This document shows positions 23,669 to 32,018 of a DNA stretch of 35,037 nucleotides, piece after piece; the first letter of the stretch is position 1; each line of letters opens with the position of its first letter. A program made the position numbers and the translations under genes. The notes beneath the pieces were generated by a model. It saw nothing but the letters and a program-made list of their open reading frames with translations, searched no databases and was not told the DNA's origin. The DNA is from an uncultured Bacteroidaceae bacterium (GTDB taxonomy: Bacteria; Bacteroidota; Bacteroidia; Bacteroidales; Bacteroidaceae), in assembly GCA_905235305.1 (NCBI GenBank), contig CAJOLC010000021.1, positions 1 through 35,037 of the forward strand. The letters are read 5' to 3'.

Positions 23669-24166
23669 ATGAGGACAAGGCTTTTCATCATCCTAATGAC
23701 TGTGTCGTTGTGCTTGATGGCACAGCGACATTCCACGTTCCTCGGCATTGAGCTTGGCGGGGATAGGGATGAGTTTCTGGAGGCCCTTGAGGACAAAGGC
23801 TTCGAATATGAGGATGAGGATGATGAATGTACGGTTCTGTCGGGTCTCTTCGATGGGGTCGGCGCAAGGATTGAAGTGCTTTCCACGCCCCGATCCCGCA
23901 CTGTTCACCTCGTCACTGTCTACTTCGTAGAGATTCAAGGCAACGAGGTCGGGCTCCTGATGAAGACTAATCAGGTTCGCAAACAACTGAAGCGCAAGTA
24001 TCGTTCATGGGATTATACCCACGAGCGCGACCTTGAGGAATGGTCTTCTCCCTATGCTCGCATATCTTTAGGAAAGAAGCAATTGATGGGGGACGATTTT
24101 AAGACGCTCTACGTGCAGTGGCAAGACCGCAGCGGCTGGGAGGCGTTGCAGAGGGAGAAGGACTGA
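23669..24166 (+). CDS. Small secreted protein of unknown function
   Basis: No family recognised. A signal peptide (MRTRLFIILMTVSLCLMAQ) precedes a compact, charged domain of about 145 residues: FLGIELGGDRDEFLEALEDKGFEYE, then alternating strands VHLVTVYFVE and TLYVQWQD. The 'FLGIELGGDRDEFLEAL' start resembles small Bacteroidales periplasmic proteins with a ligand-binding look, but I cannot name one. Its ATG (23669) immediately follows the GH95 TAA (23666-23668), so it is almost surely translated from the same transcript and possibly coupled to it. A role as a partner, chaperone or inhibitor of the GH95 enzyme is only a guess. The 195-bp element begins 46 bp downstream. Confidence 0.8.
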   Translation: MRTRLFIILMTVSLCLMAQRHSTFLGIELGGDRDEFLEALEDKGFEYEDEDDECTVLSGLFDGVGARIEVLSTPRSRTVHLVTVYFVEIQGNEVGLLMKTNQVRKQLKRKYRSWDYTHERDLEEWSSPYARISLGKKQLMGDDFKTLYVQWQDRSGWEALQREKD

Positions 24167-24212
24167 TTGTCTATTGCTCCGAAGCACTTCGTTACTTCAT
24201 TCAGACTGCCAG

Positions 24213-24406
24213 ATTTGTAAAGATTTTTCCTTTCCGGACGCGATTTAAGCGCGTTTTTTAGCCGAGTTGATAGTTTGGAACCCCCAAGGCCTATTTTGAG
24301 CGTTTTCTGCAAACACTTGGATTTCAAATGCTTGCAAAACTGCGTCGACAATCTGAGAGGAATAAATGGACAGGAAAAGCGTGTTTTACGACAAAATTCA
24401 GCGTAA
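24213..24406 (+). repeat. 195-bp intergenic element, copy 2
   Basis: Aligns end to end with 13038-13232: ATTTGTAAAGATTTTTCC, CCGGACGCGATTTAAGCGCG, GGAACCCCCAA, GCAAAACTGCGT, and the end GTGTTTTACGACAAAA then CAGCGTAA. Interior bases have diverged, but the ACGCG/CGCGT and TTTACG/CGTAA stems are kept. It lies in the convergent gap after the small secreted protein gene. The remainder of the gap to 24564 shows no gene or terminator. Confidence 0.75.
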
Positions 24407-24564
24407 TTTCTCTACGAACATAATATGGAGGATTGGGCAACGCAATATATTGCATCGACCAACTTAAAGTATTGCATTGATGAACGCCCTACGCTAAGTC
24501 GCCTCATTCAATACTTTGAGAGAAGAAATGCGCCAGTATTTTGTCGTGATTTTTCCGAGGATTA

Positions 24565-27381
24565 TTACTTCAGCACCTTCTTTCCGTTCTGAATGTAAAC
24601 GCCCTTGTTGGGGGTGGTCACTCTGCGGCCGCTCAGGTCATAGATGCCTTCTGCGCCCTTACCTTCACTCGAAGATTTGGGAGATACTATGCCGTCGGGA
24701 GTCTCAATCTCTGCGAAATTGAAGGTTGACCTCTTTTCTAATGATGGCAGATAGCTGCTGAACGGCGACAGGCTGACAGCGGCTGTGGCACGATATAAGC
24801 ACGAGCCGGTAGTCCTCAGGTAGAAGCCTTCGTTTGCGGAGAGTGTCTTGCCGGTATATGTTCCCGCCAGCAGGTTCTCCTTCCACACAGGCAGGAGGTA
24901 TTCCTCGTCTGTTTCATACTTGCTCTTATCCTGTGCCGTCAGGGTGATAGTCGCCTTGGGAGTGCCCTTGATGATGACCGGAGTGCCGTAAGGCACAGCC
25001 TCGCCAGCCTGAGCTATCGGCATCAGCATGACGGACGGGGAGGCTATCTCTGTCACGATATAGGCAGTGCAGCCCTCCGGCACCTGATAGATGTATGGCA
25101 GGCAGACTGCCACGTAGCCGTTGGAACCCAGAGTGAAGCTCCTTTCCTGAGAGCTTTGTATGCCCACGAGTTCCTCTATCTGGCTCTGAGTAAGCGCCTT
25201 GCCATAGATGCGGACCAGTGCCACATCGCCCATGAAGGGATAGCTGCCGGTCGAAGTCGACGCGCTGTAGTTGCCGCTGGCATCGCCTCCTATGGCAAGC
25301 CAGGTAGAGGGCGTCCACTCATAGACAGGACATTCCTTGAAGGTGAGCTGTCGTGTAGCCTTCAGTTCACCGTTGATGTAGAAGCGGGAACTGTTGTTCA
25401 GGCGGTCGTAGACTATGACGTAGTGGGTGTACTCGTCAGTAAGCGTGCCTGCACCGACCCACGACCATTGCGTCTTGCCGTAGCTGTTGTCGGACTTGAT
25501 GCCTTGGGTCGTGGTGGTGTAACTTATGTCGCCCCTGTTGTTCATCTGTAGGCCGAAGCCGTATCCATTGATGAATCCTATCGGACGTATGCTACTTGAC
25601 GGCAGGGCATCACTGCTTTTGCAAAGCACCTCCACACTGTAGGCATCAGAGAGCTGGCTCATGATGGGGAGGTCATCACCCAGGAAGTACTTGAAGAACT
25701 CCGACTTGGTCTTGTTGAAGCTCGTTATGTATTGGTTGATATCGGCATTATAGCTGATGGGAACATCGCCATTCATGACGATAGGCCTATCGCGATAGGA
25801 GGGCGCATGATTTATGGCGCCTTCAGGCGTAAACTCGCAATCGAGGATGTGCTCTGTTCCCAGAGGAGCCCGAGGCTCTGTAAAGCGTTTGACGTCATCA
25901 TCGTAGAGCTTGAGGGCAGACTTCTGGGTGAGTGCACCGTCATATATCCTTGCAAAGACGAAACTGCAAGCCGACGAGTTCTCAGCATTATTGGTGAAGG
26001 AGCCGCCGGTGGCATCTCCGCCGAGGCAAATCCATATGTTCTTCTTCCCCTTGGGAGAGCCGCATTGAGGTATCGTCATGTCTGTTCCAGCCCTGGTGCC
26101 TGTGCAGACGAGCTTTCCATTGACATAGTAGCGGATGAAATGGCTCATTCTGTCCATCGTCACCACAAGGTGGTAGAACTTCCCGGGTATGAGGATGGAG
26201 TCGCCCGTAATGCTCTTGACGGAACTCTTCACGCCGCTTTGGTTCTGATAGGAGAAGCAGCTTGCCAGGGAAGAGTTGTAGAATGCCCAGCCGCCGTTCT
26301 CTTCGTTGCCGAGGAAGCAAGTGCGGTTGATGTTCCCACCATGGTCGCCCAATGCATCGAGGCGCACCAGTACTTCCCACGTCACACTGCTGTTGAAGGC
26401 CTCGGCCAAAGGGGAGTCTGCGTCGTAGGTGGCATAGAAGTAGTCCTGAGCCTTCGCCTTGGTGCAACCATAGTATGTGTCGTTTGCAGAATCGTAGAAC
26501 GTTGCGACGGAGCCATGCTTGCCTACTCTGGTCTCATAAGTGCCGTCGTTGACGATGCCCTCTTCCGTGAAGTGGAGGTCAAGGAGACGTTCTGCCTCGT
26601 CCACCTCATTATTTCGCCTCAAGTCCCTCGTGACAATCTTCTTTGAGACAAGCTGATTGGCGATGTGCTGAGCTAAGAGTGTCGAGCCGGCAGTGGTGGG
26701 ATGCAGTTGGTCTATAGTGTATTTCCCCCAGTCGCTGCTCCAGGCTACGGTGGAACAGTCGATGTAGTAGTCGCCAAACTGCTCTGCAATATACTTGATG
26801 CTTGTGTTGGCATCTCTCGGCGTCCATCCACGCCCGTTCTTCTGGTCCAGGCCGCCTCCTCTTGGGAAGAGACTCAGACAAACCACCTTAGCGTCGGGAT
26901 ACCACTTCTTCAGCTTATAGAGGAGCAGGGCATAAGCGCCGCGAAAGGTGATGGAGTCAGTAAAGGTGTCGGTACTGTATACGCCCAAGTCGCACCTGCC
27001 CCAGCCCCAGTCGTTGGTGCCGCCAGCAATGAAGATGAAGTCAGGATTGCCGGCACGACCGAGCGCCTTCATGCGATGGTTGCTCAGGAAAGGGCTGTTG
27101 CTGTTGAGCTCGTCGCAGGAGACACGGCTGCCGCTCCACGAAGCGTTGGCAAGGAAAGTGAGGCCGGACAGACGGCTCAGCTGCATCCACCAGGTGTCGC
27201 CAACCTGTATGCCACGCGACTTCTCCATGTCCTGTCCGAAATAGACGCCATAGCCCGAAGGGATGTAGTCGTAATAGGTCGAAATGGAATTGCCCAGCAC
27301 GGCAAACGTCAGGCTGTCAGGGTTCTGGGCACATATCTTTGTCCCTAACAACAAAAGGAGTAATAACAGCTGTCTCTTCAT
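24565..27381 (-). CDS. SGNH hydrolase with two LamG-like domains, secreted
   Basis: Probably a secreted carbohydrate or lipid esterase. The signal peptide MKRQLLLLLLLLGTKICAQ leads into a GDSL/SGNH domain with all four blocks: S32 in AVLGNSIST, the block-II Gly in SWSGSRVS, N123 in GGTNDWGWG, and D224/H227 in IDQLHPT. Two concanavalin/LamG-like sandwiches follow, at about 270-500 (LDLHFTEEGIVNDGTYETRV, YHLVVTMDRMSHFIRYYVNG) and 515-735 (LDCEFTPEGAINHAPSYRD, YTHYVIVYDRLNNSSRFYIN). Next comes a module like that in the 795-aa protein (GYVAVCLPYIYQVPEGCTAY, PYGTPVIIKGTP) and finally the shared tail (YDLSGRRV...GVYIQNGKKVLK). It has its own promoter at 27414-27445 and is monocistronic as far as can be seen. 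A deacetylase role on decorated glycans is plausible but unproven. Confidence 0.9.
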   Translation of the reverse strand: MKRQLLLLLLLLGTKICAQNPDSLTFAVLGNSISTYYDYIPSGYGVYFGQDMEKSRGIQVGDTWWMQLSRLSGLTFLANASWSGSRVSCDELNSNSPFLSNHRMKALGRAGNPDFIFIAGGTNDWGWGRCDLGVYSTDTFTDSITFRGAYALLLYKLKKWYPDAKVVCLSLFPRGGGLDQKNGRGWTPRDANTSIKYIAEQFGDYYIDCSTVAWSSDWGKYTIDQLHPTTAGSTLLAQHIANQLVSKKIVTRDLRRNNEVDEAERLLDLHFTEEGIVNDGTYETRVGKHGSVATFYDSANDTYYGCTKAKAQDYFYATYDADSPLAEAFNSSVTWEVLVRLDALGDHGGNINRTCFLGNEENGGWAFYNSSLASCFSYQNQSGVKSSVKSITGDSILIPGKFYHLVVTMDRMSHFIRYYVNGKLVCTGTRAGTDMTIPQCGSPKGKKNIWICLGGDATGGSFTNNAENSSACSFVFARIYDGALTQKSALKLYDDDVKRFTEPRAPLGTEHILDCEFTPEGAINHAPSYRDRPIVMNGDVPISYNADINQYITSFNKTKSEFFKYFLGDDLPIMSQLSDAYSVEVLCKSSDALPSSSIRPIGFINGYGFGLQMNNRGDISYTTTTQGIKSDNSYGKTQWSWVGAGTLTDEYTHYVIVYDRLNNSSRFYINGELKATRQLTFKECPVYEWTPSTWLAIGGDASGNYSASTSTGSYPFMGDVALVRIYGKALTQSQIEELVGIQSSQERSFTLGSNGYVAVCLPYIYQVPEGCTAYIVTEIASPSVMLMPIAQAGEAVPYGTPVIIKGTPKATITLTAQDKSKYETDEEYLLPVWKENLLAGTYTGKTLSANEGFYLRTTGSCLYRATAAVSLSPFSSYLPSLEKRSTFNFAEIETPDGIVSPKSSSEGKGAEGIYDLSGRRVTTPNKGVYIQNGKKVLK

Positions 27382-27413
27382 GTTTCAGTACGGATTTAGA
27401 TGTATTCTGCCTA

Positions 27414-27445
27414 CAAAGTTATAATTATGTGAGCAATGAACCAAA
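27414..27445 (-). promoter_or_regulatory. Promoter of the SGNH hydrolase gene
   Basis: Minus strand TTTG (27445-27442), exactly 20 nt, then TAACTTTG (27421-27414), 32 nt before the ATG. This is the same spacing and -7 sequence as the alkaline phosphatase promoter. The remaining gap to 27613 shows no gene. Confidence 0.8.
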
Positions 27446-27613
27446 TATAATCGGATATTTCTTCGGCAAGCGAGCTGCAGTGTCTTTGGAAACGCTTTCT
27501 GGAGGGACAAAGGGCTTATGCCACTATACGTGTCTTCTTTGCCTGTTGCCTCGGGCGTCTGTCTGAATGCTGTTGCAATCAGTATTCCTTCTGCATCACC
27601 TGGCATGTGTCGG

Positions 27614-30600
27614 CTATTTCACAAGCAGTCTCTTGACGCTAACATTACCGTTGGTATCGATTTGGCGGACTATGTTGATGCCTCGCTTAGGACTGTCCAA
27701 CTTCATGCCGTCAATGGAGTAGTACTCGGTTTCCGCGCCTGCAGTAGCCATCGCAGGCGATGTGATGGCGTCGATGAAGCTTTCTTCGTCGAAGTTCTCA
27801 TCGATTCCGTAGAGCAGTTCACTGTAAGAGGTCAGGGTGTTCTTAGCGTCGATGGTGGGACGGGTCATGCGATAGGTGCGCTTGCCACCGTCGGGATAGC
27901 GCCCCACACTTTCATCTCCGTTCATCGTGCTATAGGTAAGGGTGTTGCTCCACATCAGGTCGGCAGAGGTGATGGTGACGCTTTCATCGTTGCCATTGGC
28001 GAGTTTGAAGTTGGCGTGCAACTGTCGCAGAGGGTCGACCTTATCTGCCCAAACGATGCGATAACCATGGGCAGGGATGATAGTGGATGCTTCGAGAACA
28101 TCGGAAGTAATTTGGTACTTCTGCAGATCAGCAGGGTCGTCGGTGAGGTACATGCCGTTGAGGTCGATGTCGTAGTCGGTCGTGTTGTAGAGCTCAATCC
28201 AGTCGTTGCGCTTGCCAAACTCGTTGGCCGCCACATTGTTGCTTGCACTTACCTCGTTGACAACGACTGGCGTCGAGCCTGCTTCTACGAGGCAATCGGG
28301 ACGCAACTTGACGAAGACGGCCTGCAAATCAGTATCGACATCGGTATCAAGATGGATGGTGCGTTCGCGACTGACGATGGCGTTGCCGGAAGTGACGCTG
28401 TAGCTGATTTCGGCATCCCAATAGATGTCGGTAGACCCTGGTACATTGTTGTGGACCTCAACAGCAATGATGTTCTGACCTTGGCGAAAGAGGCTGACGG
28501 GCAACTCTATGACGCCGGAGTCTGGATTGTCCGGGGCAAAGGTTGTGGCGTAGGTCTCGTATGTAATCTCGCCGTCGGGCAGGAGATAGCGGTAGGCTTC
28601 GGTTCCGTTGATATAGACCACGAAGCCGTCGTCGGCAGTGAAGTCAAGCGTGACCGATGCGATGTCCGACGGGTTGGTGTCGATGTTGAGGTTCTTGCGG
28701 AAGTAGTAGCAGGGGTACTTCTGGCTGCTGTTGTCGCCATAGCTAATAGTTGTCGCGATACTGCTCTTGCCGTAGCCCAGCGGAGTAATGCCTTCTCCCC
28801 AGCCATCGATTGAGCCTGTCTTCCAGTCTGTACCGTCGAGCGAGCCCTTGTCCCAATAGCTCCAGCTGTCGCCCTTGTGTATTTCGGTTACGGTGGAAGC
28901 CCCCGACTTGTTCCAACCCACGAAGTTGTAGCCGGCAGGGGCAGAGGCTTCGATGGCTACAGGAGCAAAGAGTGTTCCGTCGAAGGTGCCTGTGGGAACG
29001 GGTTGTCCATTGATGAGGAAGCTGGCGCCCGGGACGTTGGCATCGAATTTCACTGCCATGCCGTCGCCAAGTCCATAGGCCGACCTCAGGGCATTCATGC
29101 GGGCACGGTGGGGGGTTACTCCAATCATCGCATTCTTCTGCTCGTTATAGGATGTCCATGGCTCTTTCCCTTCCCAGGAAAGAGCAGGCTCAACAAGTCG
29201 GCAAATGCTGTCGCATATGTTCAGGCAACGATCCTTCGTGAAGACACTGCCATCCAGTATGCAGTAGGCATCGATGAAGCGTCGGCAGTAGTCGGCACTG
29301 TTCCTCTTCATATTATTATATATGGCAAGCAGTTCGTTGCCATAGTTGTTGTTGAGGAGCTGTACGCCGTTGCTGTTGCTCCACCCCCAGTCCTGGTCGT
29401 GAAGCGTAAGCCTGAACCTGCCGTCGGGCAGGGAGCGGTATCCCTTTACATTATTATTATTGCATATCCAATCGCTGCATCCGATGTAGCTGATGGCTGC
29501 GAAGAAGTTCGTCACCTCATCTATATCGACAAGCTGCTTCAGCTCTTCGTATGTGCTTGGGTTGGCACATTGCCTTGCCAGTTGCCCCCAGCGGTCGAAA
29601 GCATCCTTTGTGCCGGCCATCTGGAAGTAGCCGTTGGAGTATTCGAAAGCATCCATCTCGTCGTCGTCGTATCCGTAGTTGGCATAGCCGTGGTAACGGT
29701 TATTGGGCTCACGAAGGTTGAGTTGTGCCACATAGCTGCCATTAAAGAAGACATGGACAGGCTGGTAGTCCTGGCAGTCGCAGTAGAAGCCACTTGACAT
29801 GAGCACTTGCTGTGTCATGGCATCACGCACTCTGCCGTGTTGCTGCGAGTTGTTGTCGTTGCCGCCGTTACGTATCATGATTTGTCGGTACTTGTTGTGC
29901 GGCTTGTAGCGGAAGAAGGGGTAGGGGTCGATGGCTTTCTTTTCTTCGTAGCGGTTAGTGCCCTTTATCTTGAAGGACGAGGGATGGTAGTGGCGGCTCC
30001 AGCCTCCTGAGATGACAAACTCGGCCTCTTGGTTGACTGCCATCTCACCGTTGGGTGTGATGAACTCGAAGTTGACGGGACGTTCCCAATCCATGTTGAT
30101 GTTGGAGCGCCCGTGGTTGCGTCCGGCCACGCCGTTTGTTCCATCGACATAGACACCGATAGTATTGTCATAGAGGTTGTCGGGATTGGTCGCAATGGAG
30201 ATGACAGGGAGGTAATAGTCATGGTCTCGGTAGATGTAGCTGCGGGTCACAACGGGGCTGGGGAGCATACCTTGCTGAAGAAGCAGGAAGCGATAGATGG
30301 TTGTTTCGCTAATGTTGAAGATGCCGTCGGCACTCGTGTAACCGTTAGTGGCAGAGGGTGTGGTGCCGTTGGTTGTGTAGCGGAGGGTTGTGCCGCTTGG
30401 GATATCCACCTTAATGGTGAAGGGCTCGGTGAAGAGACGCGAGTCGGTGTCTATTTCGGGCGCTTCGAGTCGGAATTCAGCGAAGTCGCTATTGTTATTC
30501 GACGATGCCAGCGTGGGTTCTCCCGTCCATCCCCAATCATCTCCGCCGTCTTGTGTCCTGGCCCAAGAGCAACGGGTGATGCACCCGGGATACTCGGCGG

Positions 30601-32014
30601 ACGCGAGGAGCTGGCTGCCTGTTTGGTCGTAAAGATAAATGGCCCCGCCGCTGTTCTGCAGCTTGAATGGGATTTGCTTGTAGGCTTCATCGCCAAAGGT
30701 GCCGTCGGCTTCGTTGTGGTCGAAGTATAGGACTTTGTAGTTTCTTCCCTTCACTGCGCCTGTGCCGGCAGGGAGACGATACTTCTGCGGCTCATCCTCG
30801 TCATCGGTGATGTAGAGGTTGTCGAGTCCTATGCTAAGCAATGTGGGGTTGTAAATCTCGACCCAAGCTCCGTAATTGTACGAGTGGTCGATGTATTGGT
30901 CGATGTTTCCCACCTGAATCTCATTGAAGACCAGCTGCGTGGGGTCAGCGTCTGCATCGAACTCCTCGTAGTAGTCCAGGTCTTCTGTCATGCCGCAGTC
31001 GAAGAGCTTGCCGCCCCAGTTCTGCTGAACATATGCGGCAATGACGTTGTTGCCTTCGTTGAGGAGGGCTGCGGGTATCTCCAGTCTCGTTGCATCCGTG
31101 CCGTTTGTCCAGCTGTTAGCTGCATCGATCAGTACGCCGTTGACGTAGATGCGGTAGTTGTCGTCGTGCAGGGCATGGAGCATATAGCGAGAGGTGTTGT
31201 GTACTTCGTCGAGGGTAAAGTCACGTCGGAACCAGAAGTTCGTATTGTCGCCGCCTGGCCATTCCGTCTGCACGCCGTCGATGGCTCCCCAGTTGCCTAT
31301 GGGCATGAGGACTTCGCTCCAGTTGGAGTCGTCGTAGCCGGCTTCTGTCCAGCTAAGCGTTTCCACGCGTCCTTCGATTTGCATGTCTGGGATGCGCTCT
31401 CCATCCTCGTTGGCATAGCAGCACCAGTTGTAGTAGGAAGTGCCTGTCCAAAGCTCTTTCTTGTCAGTCACGTCGTAGATGCTGAAGTTGTAGAGTGTGA
31501 TTATTGTGTTCTCCTCCGTCGTGGGGAACTCGAAAGCTATCTTGACGTCGTCGATGTCAATGCCGGTGAGGTTGGTCTTGGAGAATGTGGTGATTCTGTT
31601 TGCAGTGACGTTTGTGTTTCCTTGGAATAGGGTGTTGTCATTGTTCTCATTCTCCGAGAGACTGATGCTGATGTCCGAGATGTCCTTGTCTGCCTTGATT
31701 GAGACGACAAATCGGTAGTTGTGGTCGGCATGGATGGTGATGGGTGTCTTGAATTGCACTTGCCCGTATGCTCCTGCGTAGCACGCTGTTGGCATCGAGA
31801 TGGTGTAGGTGGCGTTCTTTTGTGCTTCGTAGAGTTGCTCCCAGCCGTGTATGGGGTTTTCGCTTGGGACAGCAAAGTCGAAGTTATAGCCGCCTTCGCT
31901 GTTGAAGAGAGCCTTGCCTGTCCAAGGCTCATTGTATCCCATAGGGAGGATGAAGTTCTGGGCTGTGGCTGTCAGGGCAAGTGCTGACAGGAGAAGTAGT
32001 ATTGCTCGTTTCAT
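27614..32014 (-). CDS. Secreted CotH-like/lamin-tail multidomain protein
   Basis: A 1466-aa protein. I place the start at 32014 (MKRAILLLLSALALTATAQ), 4 nt after the upstream stop; a start at 32041 would overlap that gene and bury the signal peptide. Visible in order are a carbohydrate-binding-like N-terminus, a jelly-roll sugar-binding region (FWFRRDFTLDEV, YRIYVNGVLI), and a lamin-tail domain near 360 (LVFNEIQVGN, WVEIYNP). These are followed by a chitobiase C-terminal-like repeat (LRYTTNGTTPSATNG) and a CotH-type domain at about 660-880 (SSFKIKGTNRYEEKKAI, MIRNGGNDNN, FRLTLHDQDWGWS with D873/D875). Then come another jelly roll and a second lamin-tail domain (VVVNEVSASNN, DWIELYN). The tail is a divergent copy (YSIDGMKL...GINIVRQ, ending KRLLVK). 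The CotH glycine-rich loop is degraded compared with the copy at 9755, so kinase activity is doubtful. Confidence 0.85.
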   Translation of the reverse strand: MKRAILLLLSALALTATAQNFILPMGYNEPWTGKALFNSEGGYNFDFAVPSENPIHGWEQLYEAQKNATYTISMPTACYAGAYGQVQFKTPITIHADHNYRFVVSIKADKDISDISISLSENENNDNTLFQGNTNVTANRITTFSKTNLTGIDIDDVKIAFEFPTTEENTIITLYNFSIYDVTDKKELWTGTSYYNWCCYANEDGERIPDMQIEGRVETLSWTEAGYDDSNWSEVLMPIGNWGAIDGVQTEWPGGDNTNFWFRRDFTLDEVHNTSRYMLHALHDDNYRIYVNGVLIDAANSWTNGTDATRLEIPAALLNEGNNVIAAYVQQNWGGKLFDCGMTEDLDYYEEFDADADPTQLVFNEIQVGNIDQYIDHSYNYGAWVEIYNPTLLSIGLDNLYITDDEDEPQKYRLPAGTGAVKGRNYKVLYFDHNEADGTFGDEAYKQIPFKLQNSGGAIYLYDQTGSQLLASAEYPGCITRCSWARTQDGGDDWGWTGEPTLASSNNNSDFAEFRLEAPEIDTDSRLFTEPFTIKVDIPSGTTLRYTTNGTTPSATNGYTSADGIFNISETTIYRFLLLQQGMLPSPVVTRSYIYRDHDYYLPVISIATNPDNLYDNTIGVYVDGTNGVAGRNHGRSNINMDWERPVNFEFITPNGEMAVNQEAEFVISGGWSRHYHPSSFKIKGTNRYEEKKAIDPYPFFRYKPHNKYRQIMIRNGGNDNNSQQHGRVRDAMTQQVLMSSGFYCDCQDYQPVHVFFNGSYVAQLNLREPNNRYHGYANYGYDDDEMDAFEYSNGYFQMAGTKDAFDRWGQLARQCANPSTYEELKQLVDIDEVTNFFAAISYIGCSDWICNNNNVKGYRSLPDGRFRLTLHDQDWGWSNSNGVQLLNNNYGNELLAIYNNMKRNSADYCRRFIDAYCILDGSVFTKDRCLNICDSICRLVEPALSWEGKEPWTSYNEQKNAMIGVTPHRARMNALRSAYGLGDGMAVKFDANVPGASFLINGQPVPTGTFDGTLFAPVAIEASAPAGYNFVGWNKSGASTVTEIHKGDSWSYWDKGSLDGTDWKTGSIDGWGEGITPLGYGKSSIATTISYGDNSSQKYPCYYFRKNLNIDTNPSDIASVTLDFTADDGFVVYINGTEAYRYLLPDGEITYETYATTFAPDNPDSGVIELPVSLFRQGQNIIAVEVHNNVPGSTDIYWDAEISYSVTSGNAIVSRERTIHLDTDVDTDLQAVFVKLRPDCLVEAGSTPVVVNEVSASNNVAANEFGKRNDWIELYNTTDYDIDLNGMYLTDDPADLQKYQITSDVLEASTIIPAHGYRIVWADKVDPLRQLHANFKLANGNDESVTITSADLMWSNTLTYSTMNGDESVGRYPDGGKRTYRMTRPTIDAKNTLTSYSELLYGIDENFDEESFIDAITSPAMATAGAETEYYSIDGMKLDSPKRGINIVRQIDTNGNVSVKRLLVK

Positions 32015-32018
32015 TATC

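Noticed and set aside
27518..28813. 431-aa open frame on the plus strand
   Set aside because: Antisense to the 1466-aa CotH-like gene; V/D/G-rich, without motifs or a plausible start context.
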